Under the pieces are notes generated by a model. The model did not search any database. It was not told the origin of the DNA and saw only the letters and a program-made list of their open reading frames with translations. DNA of 64,000 nucleotides, taken from contig NZ_JAUEPH010000005.1 in the NCBI RefSeq assembly GCF_030403435.1, positions 124,001-188,000 on the forward strand, written 5' to 3'. Below, one piece after another: positions 1 to 9,266 of this stretch; position 1 is the stretch's first letter, and the number at the start of each line of letters is the position of its first letter. This DNA is from Algoriphagus sediminis. Lineage in GTDB: Bacteria; Bacteroidota; Bacteroidia; Cytophagales; Cyclobacteriaceae. The translations under genes were made by a program, and so were the position numbers.

Positions 1-555
1 CTTCCGATTATTGAAACTCAGGCAGGTGACGTTTCTGCATATATTCCTACCAACGTAATTTCTATCACGGATGGTCAGATCTTCCTAGAGACTAATCTCT
101 TCAACTCTGGTATTCGTCCTGCGATTAACGTAGGTATCTCTGTATCCCGAGTGGGTGGTAATGCTCAGATCAAGTCAATGAAGAAGGTAGCAGGTACCTT
201 GAAGCTTGATCAGGCACAGTTCCGTGAGCTAGAAGCTTTTGCTAAGTTCGGTTCTGATCTTGATGCTACTACCAAGAGAACAATCGAAAGAGGTAGAAGA
301 AATCAGGAGATTTTGAAGCAGGCGCAGTATGCACCAGTTTCTGTTGCCCACCAGGTTGCGATAATCTATGCTTCTACCAGAGGACTTATGGATACTGTGC
401 CAGTTGATAAGGCTAGAGCATTTGAGAAGGAGTTCTACACTTTACTAGACTCTACTTATCCAGAGGCTTTGGATTTAATCCTTAAAGGAGATATCAATGG
501 TGCTGGAGAGATTCTCTCTAAAGCAGCTGCTGAACTAGCTCCTAAATATGCATAA
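1..555 (+). CDS. atpA: ATP synthase F1 subunit alpha, C-terminal part (5' end outside window)
   Basis: The reading frame is open from base 1, so the gene is cut by the window edge and only the last 184 codons are present. The visible part covers the end of the nucleotide-binding domain and the C-terminal helical domain. It contains the [19 protein letters not shown] segment, whose SVSR arginine is the alpha-subunit arginine finger of F1 ATPases. The protein forms the catalytic alpha3beta3 head on the cytoplasmic side of the membrane. It lies 57 bases before atpG, the usual order in atp operons. Identification is by direct family recognition. Confidence 0.97.
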   Translation, partial: LPIIETQAGDVSAYIPTNVISITDGQIFLETNLFNSGIRPAINVGISVSRVGGNAQIKSMKKVAGTLKLDQAQFRELEAFAKFGSDLDATTKRTIERGRRNQEILKQAQYAPVSVAHQVAIIYASTRGLMDTVPVDKARAFEKEFYTLLDSTYPEALDLILKGDINGAGEILSKAAAELAPKYA

Positions 556-612
556 TGAATAATTCGATCCCGGAGTTTTAACTCCGGGATTTAAGAAGTA
601 CCAAGCAAACAG

Positions 613-1479
613 ATGGCAAACCTTAAGGAAGTAAAAGAGAGAATAAGCTCTGTTCAGTCTACTCAGCAGATCACGAAAGCTATGAAAATGGTTTCCGCTG
701 CAAAGCTTAGAAGAGCTCAGGACAAAATCGTGCAGATGCGTCCTTATTCCCAAAAACTTACAACCATCCTGAACAATGTTTCGGCGGCCTCTGAGGGTGC
801 TGCAGATATTGTTTATGCTGGAAATCGAGAAGTCAACACTGTGCTGATCGTTCCAATTACCTCGGATAAGGGGCTTTGTGGTGCTTTTAATTCAAACATC
901 ATTAAGGCAACTAACCAAGCTATCAGAACGCAGTTTGAAAATAAGGAGATTAAGCTTCTTCCGATTGGCAAAAAGGCTCTAGAATTCTCCAGAAAGACAA
1001 AATACAGTGTCAAGAGTGATTTTGCTGATGTGTTTTCTGATGTGTCTTTTGACAATGTAAGAGCAGCTGCTGAATATGCGATGGAGGCTTATACTTCCGG
1101 GGAAGTAGATAAGGTGGTTCTTGTTTTTAACGAATTCAAAAACGTAGCTACTCAAGTCATCCGAACTGAACAGTTTTTGCCCATGCAAGCTGAAGAGAAT
1201 GGCGAGGAAAAAACCAATGAGACGGATTATATTCTTGAGCCTTCCAGAGCATACATTATTGAGGAATTAGTTCCTACTTCGCTTAAGATCCAATTCTACA
1301 AAGCGATTCTTGAAAGCAATGCTTCCGAGCATGGTGCGAGAATGACGGCTATGGACAAAGCGACTGAAAATGCTGGTGAATTGCTAAAAGAGCTCAAGTT
1401 GATGTATAACAGAACCCGTCAGGCAGCTATTACAAATGAAATCCTTGAGATTGTTGCCGGTGCGAATGCACTTGGATAA
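613..1479 (+). CDS. atpG: ATP synthase F1 subunit gamma
   Basis: The 288-residue protein is the central rotor stalk of F1Fo ATP synthase and has the usual length for the family. The N-terminal helix contains ITKAMKMVSAAKLRRAQ (about residues 22-38) and the C-terminal helix ends near ITNEILEIVAGANAL. These two conserved helices form the coiled coil that turns inside the alpha3beta3 head. The Rossmann-like middle contains SDKGLCGAFN. It follows atpA in the same operon, and a strong hairpin terminator follows it, so atpG ends this operon. No epsilon or beta gene follows, so those subunits must be elsewhere. Confidence 0.97.
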   Translation: MANLKEVKERISSVQSTQQITKAMKMVSAAKLRRAQDKIVQMRPYSQKLTTILNNVSAASEGAADIVYAGNREVNTVLIVPITSDKGLCGAFNSNIIKATNQAIRTQFENKEIKLLPIGKKALEFSRKTKYSVKSDFADVFSDVSFDNVRAAAEYAMEAYTSGEVDKVVLVFNEFKNVATQVIRTEQFLPMQAEENGEEKTNETDYILEPSRAYIIEELVPTSLKIQFYKAILESNASEHGARMTAMDKATENAGELLKELKLMYNRTRQAAITNEILEIVAGANALG

Positions 1480-1500
1480 TCTCAATTAAAATAATTACTA

Positions 1501-1531
1501 AAGCCATCATCAATGAGATGATGGCTTTTTT
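1501..1531 (+). terminator. Rho-independent terminator of the atp operon
   Basis: A perfect 11-bp stem (AAGCCATCATC / GATGATGGCTT) with a 5-base loop is followed directly by a run of T. It starts 22 bases after the atpG stop codon. Confidence 0.9.
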
Positions 1532-1578
1532 AGTTTCTGGGAAGAAGGGGCTTTATTGAAATAGTATTATTTTGAAGC

Positions 1579-3156
1579 ATGATTTACTCTAATCTCTCGC
1601 GGAGCTCTATTTTTTTATTTCTCGTTCCAATACTTCTGATCTCCTGCTCGAAGCCTGAATTAGAAAAAAAGAGCAATCCGAATATTATTATTGTGCTTGC
1701 CGATGATTTGGGTTATGGTGATATCGGAGCCTTTAATTCGGAAAGTTTGATAAAAACTCCCCACATTGATGAGCTTGCCAGTGAGGGAATGATGTTTACC
1801 GATGCTCATACCACTTCTGCAGTCTGCACGCCTACCAGGTATGCACTTCTAACGGGACGATATAATTGGAGAACCAAGCTCAAAGAAGGTGTCCTTACAG
1901 GAAAATCCAAAGCTTTGATCGCCTCCGATCGTACCACGTTAGGATCCATGCTGCAGAAGCAGGGGTATCATACCGCAATGATCGGTAAGTGGCATTTGGG
2001 AATGGATTGGGGATTAAAGGAGGGAGAAACGTTTAAGCCTGGAGGTTGGAATCCCGAGGACTATGATCAACTTGACTTCAATAAGCCAATAGAGAATGGA
2101 CCAGGTACAAGAGGTTTTGATTACTCATTAGCATTGCCCGCTTCGCTTGATATCGCTCCATACGTTTATGTCGAAAACAATGCACTAACAAGCATTCCAA
2201 CCAAAACTACAATTGACCAAGGAGAGTATAGCTGGTGGAGAGAGGGGCCTACGAGTGTTGACTTCATACATGAGCAATGTACTCCGGTGTTTTTCGAGAA
2301 GAGTATGGAATATATTTCGGAGCAGTCCAAAATGGAGAATCCTTTCTTTCTTTTTTTGGCCTTGCCTTCTCCTCATACACCGATTCTTCCGACAAAAGAA
2401 TGGCAGGGGAAAAGTGGAATGCTCCCATATGCGGACTTTATGATGATGATTGATGATTATATGGGCAAACTCAATCAGGCCATCAAGGAAGCCGGAATTG
2501 AAGAAAATACCATCCTGATATTTACTAGTGATAATGGTTGCTCACCGGCGGCAGGATTCGAGAAGATGGTTGAGATGGGACATTATCCAAGTGGGCCTTT
2601 TCGTGGCCACAAAGCAGATATTTATGAAGGAGGACATAGAGTTCCTACCATTGTAAAATGGCCTTCGACAATCGCCAAAGGCACTGTGAATTCAACCTTG
2701 ATCTCTCAGGTAGATTTTATGGCTACGTTTGCTGAGCTGACGGGTTACGAAATGCAGGATAATGAAGGAGAGGACAGCTTCAGTTTTCTTAGCCAATTAA
2801 ATTCAGATCCATCAGATGACCTTGAGCGAGAGGGAACGGTATTCCATTCCGTTAATGGAACCTTTGCGATCCGTAAGGGAGACTGGAAACTGATCACTTC
2901 AAAAGGTTCTGGAGGATGGAGTTTCCCAAGACCTGGAGATTCGGCCCAGGAGGGACTGCCTGCAATGCAGTTATATAATCTGGCCAATGATCCCGCTGAA
3001 ACTCAAAATCTATATCCTAATGAAAGAGCTAAGGCAGAAGAGCTAGAACAGCTTTTGGTCAAATATATCCAAGATGGGAGAAGTACTGAGGGTGCTATTC
3101 AATCTAATGACTCATTCGATGGTGAATGGATCCAAACATGGTTTATGAAAGATTGA
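1579..3156 (+). CDS. Type I sulfatase lipoprotein (arylsulfatase family S1)
   Basis: The 525-residue protein hydrolyses a sulfate ester, probably on a polysaccharide or small aryl sulfate, outside the cytoplasm. The N-terminus is a lipoprotein signal (hydrophobic stretch, then LLISCSK with Cys at about 23). The metal-binding start NIIIVLADDLGYGD follows. The signature SAVCTPTRYALLTGR contains C-x-P-x-R, whose Cys is converted to formylglycine. GKWHLG and a later DNG also match the family. No formylglycine-generating enzyme or anSME lies in the window, so maturation depends on a gene elsewhere. It converges with the SGNH hydrolase gene. Substrate cannot be told from sequence. Confidence 0.93.
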   Translation: MIYSNLSRSSIFLFLVPILLISCSKPELEKKSNPNIIIVLADDLGYGDIGAFNSESLIKTPHIDELASEGMMFTDAHTTSAVCTPTRYALLTGRYNWRTKLKEGVLTGKSKALIASDRTTLGSMLQKQGYHTAMIGKWHLGMDWGLKEGETFKPGGWNPEDYDQLDFNKPIENGPGTRGFDYSLALPASLDIAPYVYVENNALTSIPTKTTIDQGEYSWWREGPTSVDFIHEQCTPVFFEKSMEYISEQSKMENPFFLFLALPSPHTPILPTKEWQGKSGMLPYADFMMMIDDYMGKLNQAIKEAGIEENTILIFTSDNGCSPAAGFEKMVEMGHYPSGPFRGHKADIYEGGHRVPTIVKWPSTIAKGTVNSTLISQVDFMATFAELTGYEMQDNEGEDSFSFLSQLNSDPSDDLEREGTVFHSVNGTFAIRKGDWKLITSKGSGGWSFPRPGDSAQEGLPAMQLYNLANDPAETQNLYPNERAKAEELEQLLVKYIQDGRSTEGAIQSNDSFDGEWIQTWFMKD

Positions 3157-3166
3157 TTTGATTTCC

Positions 3167-3802
3167 CTAAAGTCTAATGGCGCGAGCAATCACACTTGCC
3201 ATGATCCCTAAGCCTTCAGTGTTCGGATGTACCCCGTCAGGAAGTAAATCCTCTTTTCCCATAAATGGGGAATAAAGGTCAATGAGCTCTGAACCACTCT
3301 CATCTGCGATATCTATTAGCATCATCCGTTGCTCATTATTCATGACAGAAGCAGTAATTCCAAAATTATCCTTTGTGACAGGAACAGGTAGGATGACATA
3401 GACTTTCCCATCTACAGGCATATGCTTTTTATAAACAGATATAAGATCTAGATAGTCAGCTCTGAACTCGGAGGCATATTTCCAATTCTGAGGTTTTGAA
3501 TCATTGGTTCCTAACATGATCACCAAGATATCTGGTGCGAACTCCTTCACTTCCTCAAACTGTGGCTCATTCCAAAAAGGGTAATCCCCATTCTTTAGCA
3601 TAGTTCTCCCGCTTACTCCAAAGTTCTTCACCTCATAACTGTCACCGAGGATAGCTTGCATTTGAAGCGGATAGCTATCTGGGTTATCCCTTCCGGGTCC
3701 CTGAGTGATACTATTCCCGACACAAGCCACCTTTATTGGCTCTTGAGCAAAAAGAGAGATGGATATAAAAATCGAAAGGACTAGAGTAAGAATTGTTTTC
3801 AT
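3167..3802 (-). CDS. SGNH/GDSL-family hydrolase, secreted
   Basis: A 211-residue esterase or lipase-like protein. I start it at the ATG at 3802, because translation from there begins with a clean signal peptide (MKTILTLVLSIF...SLFAQ); the frame is open 13 codons further upstream. SGNH blocks are visible: VGNSITQG (block I, nucleophile Ser), the GTND of MLGTND (block III Asn) and DGVHP near the C-terminus (block V Asp/His). Such enzymes remove acyl groups from carbohydrates or lipids in the periplasm. It converges with the sulfatase gene, with 10 bases between them, and the pair may act on the same decorated glycan (inference). Confidence 0.88.
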   Translation of the reverse strand: MKTILTLVLSIFISISLFAQEPIKVACVGNSITQGPGRDNPDSYPLQMQAILGDSYEVKNFGVSGRTMLKNGDYPFWNEPQFEEVKEFAPDILVIMLGTNDSKPQNWKYASEFRADYLDLISVYKKHMPVDGKVYVILPVPVTKDNFGITASVMNNEQRMMLIDIADESGSELIDLYSPFMGKEDLLPDGVHPNTEGLGIMASVIARAIRL

Positions 3803-3878
3803 GGTTTTGGGTTTGGTTTCAAAATAGAAAAATCCATTCATTTAATCTCAAGGAAATGTATCTTCTTGGTGATTCCTC

Positions 3879-3886
3879 TATTTTTG
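3879..3886 (+). promoter_or_regulatory. Candidate Bacteroidota -7 promoter element (TAnnTTTG)
   Basis: TATTTTTG matches the Bacteroidota sigma-A -7 consensus and ends 7 bases before the ATG at 3894. No good TTTG -33 element is found at 19-21 bases. If used, the mRNA would have almost no leader. Confidence 0.4.
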
Positions 3887-3893
3887 AACTCTT

Positions 3894-4727
3894 ATGTTGA
3901 AGTCAATTTTGAATAAAATTTCATGGCTGTCTCTGGATGTGGTGTTTGGAGGGTTAGCTGGAATGTATTTTTTTTCACGACTTCTAAGAGTGGAATTGTC
4001 CATCGAGCCCTATGCTCTTTTGGCTTTGGCAATATGGTCAGTTTACACTTTTGATCATTTGCAGGATGCGAGAAGAGTCCCTTCAGGTAGTAATTGGGAT
4101 CGGCATGAATTTCATCTTCAGAATCGAATTCCATTGACCGTCTTGCTATTGGCAGCAATAATCACTGGTTTAATTTTGGGTATTTGGTACTTTGGCTTTG
4201 GCCCTACTCTTTATCTCAGCGTTGGACTGGCAGCGGTTATTCTTTTGATAATGGTCCTGATCCGTAATTTTTCAACTCAGGCGGCCTGGCTGAAGGAAAT
4301 AAATACAGCAATATTCTATATAATTGGGATTGCCTGGCTTCCTTTTTATAAAGCGGAGGCAATTGATTTAAATGCACCCGTTTGGCTGTTGGCAGCAGTC
4401 TACCTTGGATTGGCTACTTTGAATTTACTTATGCTTTCCTATCTGGATGAAGAGAAGGATAGACAGGATGGGTCTCACTCCATCCTCACTTTTTTACCTA
4501 AAGAGAAACTTGGAAGAGTTATTCGTACCGCTACGATCATCCTGCTTGTTTTTGCAGCTGGGATGGGAATAGCGTTTCTGTCCTTTTATCGAATTTTTGC
4601 TCTGATTTTATTCCTAATGATATCCATTCATTACCTAAGTTTTTTTAACCAAAACTTCAGCTCAGAGAGAAAGCGGGTTCAAATGGAGCTTATTTTTTCT
4701 TTGCCCTGGGTTCTTGCTTTTTTCTAG
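3894..4727 (+). CDS. UbiA-like polytopic membrane protein
   Basis: The 277-residue protein has about eight or nine hydrophobic segments and resembles the UbiA prenyltransferase fold. Two acidic sites sit where UbiA enzymes carry their Mg-diphosphate motifs: FDHLQDA (Asp54, Asp58) in place of NDxxDxxxD, and DEEKDRQDG (Asp185, Asp189, Asp192) for the second. The first motif lacks the leading Asn-Asp, so prenyltransferase activity is uncertain. The stop overlaps the stop region of the convergent acyl-CoA dehydrogenase gene by four bases. No quinone or heme-biosynthesis gene is adjacent. Function is unknown, and the family link is inferred from motif placement and topology. Confidence 0.6.
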   Translation: MLKSILNKISWLSLDVVFGGLAGMYFFSRLLRVELSIEPYALLALAIWSVYTFDHLQDARRVPSGSNWDRHEFHLQNRIPLTVLLLAAIITGLILGIWYFGFGPTLYLSVGLAAVILLIMVLIRNFSTQAAWLKEINTAIFYIIGIAWLPFYKAEAIDLNAPVWLLAAVYLGLATLNLLMLSYLDEEKDRQDGSHSILTFLPKEKLGRVIRTATIILLVFAAGMGIAFLSFYRIFALILFLMISIHYLSFFNQNFSSERKRVQMELIFSLPWVLAFF

Positions 4728-6082
4728 ATGAATGCGCTATGTCCCGTGATTGCTCTACCCACGATAAGTGAATTAATTTCTTTGGTCCCTTCATAACTGT
4801 AAACCGCTTCGGCATCTGCCACAAATCTGGCGATATCATGTTCGAGAAGAATTCCATTTCCCCCGAAGAGCTCCCTTGCATGATCTACAATGGAACGCAT
4901 TCTTAGGGTACAAAAAACTTTGGCCAGGGAGGCATGTTCGTCAAGCAAAATATCCGAATCCTGCATTTCAGACAGTCGAAAAACCATGGTTTGCATTGCA
5001 GTAAGATCGCCAAGCATAGTGACCAAAAGGTCTTGGACTAGTTGGAAGGAGGCTATGGGTCTTCCGAACTGTTTACGTTCATTGGTATAAGCGAGGGCAA
5101 GTTCATAAGCGCCCCTCGCACAGCCTACTGCCTGCCAGGCCACACCTGCACGAGTCATCCTCAGTACTTTGGCAGTATCCCGGAAGGAGTTTGCTTCCTG
5201 GAGCCTATCGGTTTCCGGAACTTCGCAGTTCTCAAGAGTGATCAAGGCATTCTGCACAATCCTCAAGGCCATTTTGTCTTCCATCTTCTCTGCTTTGAAG
5301 CCTGGGTTTTCCTTCCTGACTATGAATCCTTTTACCTGATTGTCATCTAAATCTCTTGCCCAGATCACAGTGATATCCGAAAAAGTGGCATTTCCAATCC
5401 ATTTCTTTTGCCCGTTCAAAACCCATGAATCTCCCTGTCTTTTACAGGTGGTGGTTAGTCCACCGGCTGCGCCAGAACCTACCTCTGGTTCTGTCAAACC
5501 AAAAGCTCCTATTTTCTCCAATTTTTGCATTTTTGGAAGCCATTCCTGTTTCTGAACTTCAGATCCACAGAGATAGATCGAACCCATGGCAAGACCACTT
5601 TGGACCCCAAAAAAAGTGGAAGTTGAGGTGTCAACTCTTGCCATTTCCATGGCAATGAAGCCTTCAAGTAAAGCTGATTTTCCGGGGCAACCGTAGCCTT
5701 CATATGTTAAACCCGCTATATTCAACTCAGCCATTTTTGGGATGATTTCGAAGGGAAATTCAGCCCGATTCCAATAGTGGTTGGCAATCGGTTTGATCTC
5801 TTTATTCATAAATTCCCTCACCTTCAGTTGGATTTCGCGTTCCTCACTAGAAAGAGATTTTCCAAGCTCATAGAAGTCTCCGTTGATTGCAGGAATAGCT
5901 TTGGGCTTACTTCCTCCCTTCAGCATCCCCATCATTTTGGACAGGTCCTCCTCACTCATTTTACCCACCAGTTCTACCATTTTTGGAAGATCTACCTTTC
6001 GGGAGAGGTCACCTATTTTTTCTAAATCAAGACCAGATAAGAGGTCTTTCAGGTTTCTGATATTTTTGAAGAAATTTTTCAT
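4724..6082 (-). CDS. Acyl-CoA dehydrogenase, glutaryl-CoA dehydrogenase-like
   Basis: The 452-residue flavoprotein has the acyl-CoA dehydrogenase fold from about residue 75 on, preceded by an unusual 60-70 residue N-terminal stretch rich in Lys, Leu and Met (LSRKVDLPKMVELVGKM...). The FAD/substrate segments AFGLTEPEVGSGAAGG and NGQKKWIGNATFSD are present. The catalytic Glu lies in YEGTKEINSLIVGRAITG, which resembles glutaryl-CoA dehydrogenase (YEGTxxIxxLxxGRAITG) more than the short-chain dehydrogenases. It likely oxidises an acyl-CoA in the cytoplasm and passes electrons to ETF. Substrate is inferred. The gene is divergent from the methyltransferase gene at 6122. Confidence 0.85.
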   Translation of the reverse strand: MKNFFKNIRNLKDLLSGLDLEKIGDLSRKVDLPKMVELVGKMSEEDLSKMMGMLKGGSKPKAIPAINGDFYELGKSLSSEEREIQLKVREFMNKEIKPIANHYWNRAEFPFEIIPKMAELNIAGLTYEGYGCPGKSALLEGFIAMEMARVDTSTSTFFGVQSGLAMGSIYLCGSEVQKQEWLPKMQKLEKIGAFGLTEPEVGSGAAGGLTTTCKRQGDSWVLNGQKKWIGNATFSDITVIWARDLDDNQVKGFIVRKENPGFKAEKMEDKMALRIVQNALITLENCEVPETDRLQEANSFRDTAKVLRMTRAGVAWQAVGCARGAYELALAYTNERKQFGRPIASFQLVQDLLVTMLGDLTAMQTMVFRLSEMQDSDILLDEHASLAKVFCTLRMRSIVDHARELFGGNGILLEHDIARFVADAEAVYSYEGTKEINSLIVGRAITGHSAFI

Positions 6083-6121
6083 AATCAGGAATTTAGGCTC
6101 AAAATCTTTTTCTTTAATCTA

Positions 6122-6724
6122 GTGAAAGATCTTTACAGTTCCGTTGCTCCTTTTTATTCTTTCTTGGCAAAGCTTGTCTTTGGGTCCAGTCTAGTTGAGG
6201 CTAAGTTGTTTCATTTAGAGGGTCGGAGTCTTGGGAAAATTCTCATCATAGGTGGAGGAGATGGATTCGATTATCTGGATCTTAAGCACCCGAAATATGG
6301 AGAATTCTGGGAAAAATCTGAATCCATGCTCCTGCATGCGAAAAAGAATCTTCACGAAACAGGATTAAGTTTTTATTTGGGTGATTTTGCCGATTCGGCA
6401 GAGGTTGATTTTGATGAGATTTGGCTACACTTTGTCTTGGACACATTGAAGGATGAGGAAGTGACTGAGTTTTTAGAGACCTGTCGGTCAAAGCTCAGTG
6501 AGAATGGGAAAATTTACTTGACAGACTTTTATTCACCAGTTACCTCCAAACAAAAACTGATACACAAAAGTATGATCAGATTTTTTAAAGTAGCCGCTGC
6601 ATATCCAAGAAACAAGGTTCCGGATTATGAAAAATTCTTATCGGAAGCAGGTTTGATAAAAACCCATGAAAAAAAATTCAAAAAAGGCTGGATTCGATCC
6701 TCAGTTTGGAAAATCAGGGGGTAA
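6122..6724 (+). CDS. Class I SAM-dependent methyltransferase
   Basis: A 200-residue protein with the Rossmann-like methyltransferase fold. KILIIGGGDGFDYLDL (about residues 39-54) is motif I, the glycine-rich SAM loop. FDEIWLHFVLDTLKDEEV is motif IV-like, and LSENGKIYLTDFYSP is the post-motif strand. The start is GTG at 6122; no ATG lies close to the expected N-terminus. Its last 11 bases overlap the convergent ceramidase-like gene. The substrate is unknown, possibly a quinone- or lipid-like small molecule by general resemblance. Confidence 0.8.
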   Translation: MKDLYSSVAPFYSFLAKLVFGSSLVEAKLFHLEGRSLGKILIIGGGDGFDYLDLKHPKYGEFWEKSESMLLHAKKNLHETGLSFYLGDFADSAEVDFDEIWLHFVLDTLKDEEVTEFLETCRSKLSENGKIYLTDFYSPVTSKQKLIHKSMIRFFKVAAAYPRNKVPDYEKFLSEAGLIKTHEKKFKKGWIRSSVWKIRG

Positions 6725-8072
6725 GCTCTCCTGCTTTTCTGATCATCATTTGAATGAGATTGTCATAATAGGTTCCATTTCCAGGTCCATACCAATTCAT
6801 TTCACGAGCTTCATGATAATTTTCATCATAAAGCTCATCAGGTATAATATAACCCATGTACCCTCCATTAAAACTGGTAATGATCAGATTCAGGCCATTG
6901 GCCCGAGCGAGCTTCTCCCACTCCTCGTAAAATACTCCGGATATTTCTCCACTAGATGAAATTAAAAGAGTGTTTCCTACTCGTGTTAGGTCAAAATGTG
7001 GATTGGTATCTCCCACGAGCCATTCGAATAACCATGGCCTTAGCCGAAGATTATCAGTAATTCTTAAATGTGGTTCACGAAGCAATAAATTAAGTCCAGC
7101 ATATGCGAGACTAGGTTGATTGACAGTACCGAAATAGTTTATCTTTAATTTAACTGCCTCAGCGACGGAAAGGGCATAGCTCTTAGTGTCTTCCAGGGAA
7201 TTCCCTGGGCGGTTAGGTTTATGACTCCCCACAGCTCCACTCGCAAAAAGAGCAAAATCAAAATCCTCCTCTTCGAGGTTTTGGGTTAGAAAAAAGGGGT
7301 AGTCTCCTGAAAGGCCCATATAACCAGTAGTGAGACAAGTGGAGTGAGCGCTGTAAGTAAGAAACGTAGCTTTTTTTCCGTCTGCCTTGGTGAAGATAAG
7401 CTGCCTCACAAATGGGTCTATCGGCCCGTCTTTAACAAATCGATTGGACACCCATTCAGAACCATCTGATTTTCTAAAACTGATTTTGGAAGTATCTTCT
7501 CCAGAAATAGCGCTTTGCAGGGCTTCAAAACTTTTTTCCGTAATCAATTCAACGATTTCTTCATCAAAACCACCGAAGGCGATGCTTCCAAGAGGTCCAG
7601 GCATATAACCTCCCATACCGGAATGGGTGTGAGTTGCTGTAAAAATGACCTGATCTATATCCAGATTTGATTCTTCTATTTTGTTTTGTATCGACTTTGC
7701 CAAATAAGGATGAACAATAAGGACCTCATAATTCAGCCAAGCTACCCTACTTTTACCATTGCTCAATGAGAGTGCCTTAATAAAGCTACTATCCGATACA
7801 TATTCATATTCTCCCCTAGGAGCATATCCCACCAGGTCTACCGGCTTCTCCGGGGTCATATTGGTTTTTGCCCAGCCTACATACCAGCTTTCGCCTAAGC
7901 TGCTTTCAAAGGTGAGATTATCAAGATTTTCGAAGGTTTCGACATAAAAATCCTGCTCGTCGATGGGTGAACGGTCTACAAGGGTTAGTGTGCTGATTGC
8001 CAGAATCGCTAAAACTAGAATGAGGCTAAGGATAAACCTCAAAAGACTATTGCCAGTCTTCTTATGGGCCAT
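6714..8072 (-). CDS. Neutral/alkaline non-lysosomal ceramidase-like protein, membrane anchored
   Basis: The 452-residue protein has one N-terminal hydrophobic anchor (LLRFILSLILVLAILAISTLTLV). The rest matches the N-terminal catalytic domain of neutral ceramidases, which split ceramide into sphingosine and a fatty acid. TNMTPEKPVDLVGYAPRGEYEY, cut here to its key T-P and GYA-RG positions, and ATHTHSGMGGYMPG carry typical metal-ligand histidines. FASGAVGSHKP lies where the nucleophile-bearing GDVSPN segment is expected, but differs from it. The C-terminal immunoglobulin domain of true ceramidases is absent. The start lies 2 bases after the purM stop, so the two are probably cotranscribed. Bacteroidota often make sphingolipids, but the substrate here is inferred. 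Confidence 0.75.
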   Translation of the reverse strand: MAHKKTGNSLLRFILSLILVLAILAISTLTLVDRSPIDEQDFYVETFENLDNLTFESSLGESWYVGWAKTNMTPEKPVDLVGYAPRGEYEYVSDSSFIKALSLSNGKSRVAWLNYEVLIVHPYLAKSIQNKIEESNLDIDQVIFTATHTHSGMGGYMPGPLGSIAFGGFDEEIVELITEKSFEALQSAISGEDTSKISFRKSDGSEWVSNRFVKDGPIDPFVRQLIFTKADGKKATFLTYSAHSTCLTTGYMGLSGDYPFFLTQNLEEEDFDFALFASGAVGSHKPNRPGNSLEDTKSYALSVAEAVKLKINYFGTVNQPSLAYAGLNLLLREPHLRITDNLRLRPWLFEWLVGDTNPHFDLTRVGNTLLISSSGEISGVFYEEWEKLARANGLNLIITSFNGGYMGYIIPDELYDENYHEAREMNWYGPGNGTYYDNLIQMMIRKAGELTP

Positions 8073-8074
8073 TT

Positions 8075-9238
8075 TTAATACTCGTATGTTCCATGCTCAC
8101 CCTGGATGGTTACCTTCTTTCCATCGAATGGTTCCACCCGGCCAATGATCTTCGCTTCGATTCCGTAGGTCTCTGCGATATCCATAATTTCTTCAGCATG
8201 CCTTTCATCCAGATAGATTTCCATACGATGACCCATATTGAAGACTTTATACATTTCCTTCCATTCGGTACCGCTTTCTTCCTGAATAATTTTGAAAAGC
8301 GGGGGAGTTTCAAAAAGATTGTCCTTGATCACATGAACTCCATCTACAAAATGTAAAACTTTGGTCTGGGCGCCACCACTACAATGAACAATACCATGAA
8401 TGTATTGACGCATGTAATTCAGAACATCTACCATAATCGGAGCATAGGTCCTGGTGGGAGAAAGAACCAGCTTTCCCATGTCCAGAGGTGTCCCCGGAGC
8501 TCTGTCTGTCAGATTGTATTTCCCGGTGTAAACAAGATCATCAGGAACAGCAGGATCAAAACTCTCGGGATACTTGGTCTTCAAGACTTTGCTAAATACA
8601 TCATGTCTGGCTGAGGTCAGCCCATTGCTTCCCATTCCACCATTGTATTCAGTTTCATAATTGGCTTGCCCATATGAAGCCAGACCCACTATTACATCTC
8701 CTGCCTGAATTTGATCATTGGAAATAACCTGATCTCTCCTCAGTCTACAGGTCACTGTACTGTCTACGATAACCGTTCTGACCAAATCCCCTACATCAGC
8801 AGTTTCCCCTCCTGTAAGAACAGCGTTTACCCCATTATCTCGAAGAGTCTGAAGCACTTCTTCAGTACCTTCTATCAATGCCGAAATCACCTCTCCAGGA
8901 ATCAGATTTTTATTCCTTCCTATGGTGGAGGATACCAAAATATTATTGGCGGCACCTACGCAAAGCAGATCATCTGTATTCATGATAATCGCATCCTGAG
9001 CGATTCCCTTCCAGACACTTAAGTCACCTGTTTCCTTCCAGTAGAGATAAGCCAAAGATGATTTGGTGCCCGCACCATCAGCATGCATGATGTTGCAGTA
9101 CTCAGGGTCATTTCCGAGGCTGTCTTCTACTATTTTGCAAAATGCCTTTGGGAAAAGTCCTTTATCCAGGTTTGAGATCGCATTGTGTACATCTTCTTTG
9201 GAAGCTGAAACACCTCGCTGCATATAGCGCTCATTCAT
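8075..9238 (-). CDS. purM: Phosphoribosylformylglycinamidine cyclo-ligase (AIR synthase)
   Basis: The 387-residue enzyme catalyses the fifth step of purine synthesis, closing the imidazole ring of AIR with ATP in the cytoplasm. Seen are HADGAGTKSSLAYLYW (substrate-binding loop), QDAIIMNTDDLLCVGA, TGGETADVGD and NMGHRMEIY near the C-terminus. This is the longer AIR synthase form common in Bacteroidota. A good promoter lies 29-61 bases upstream. No other pur gene is adjacent. The ceramidase-like gene follows by 2 bases. Confidence 0.95.
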   Translation of the reverse strand: MNERYMQRGVSASKEDVHNAISNLDKGLFPKAFCKIVEDSLGNDPEYCNIMHADGAGTKSSLAYLYWKETGDLSVWKGIAQDAIIMNTDDLLCVGAANNILVSSTIGRNKNLIPGEVISALIEGTEEVLQTLRDNGVNAVLTGGETADVGDLVRTVIVDSTVTCRLRRDQVISNDQIQAGDVIVGLASYGQANYETEYNGGMGSNGLTSARHDVFSKVLKTKYPESFDPAVPDDLVYTGKYNLTDRAPGTPLDMGKLVLSPTRTYAPIMVDVLNYMRQYIHGIVHCSGGAQTKVLHFVDGVHVIKDNLFETPPLFKIIQEESGTEWKEMYKVFNMGHRMEIYLDERHAEEIMDIAETYGIEAKIIGRVEPFDGKKVTIQGEHGTYEY

Positions 9239-9266
9239 ATGAGAGTAGGGATGGTCGTTGTTGAAT

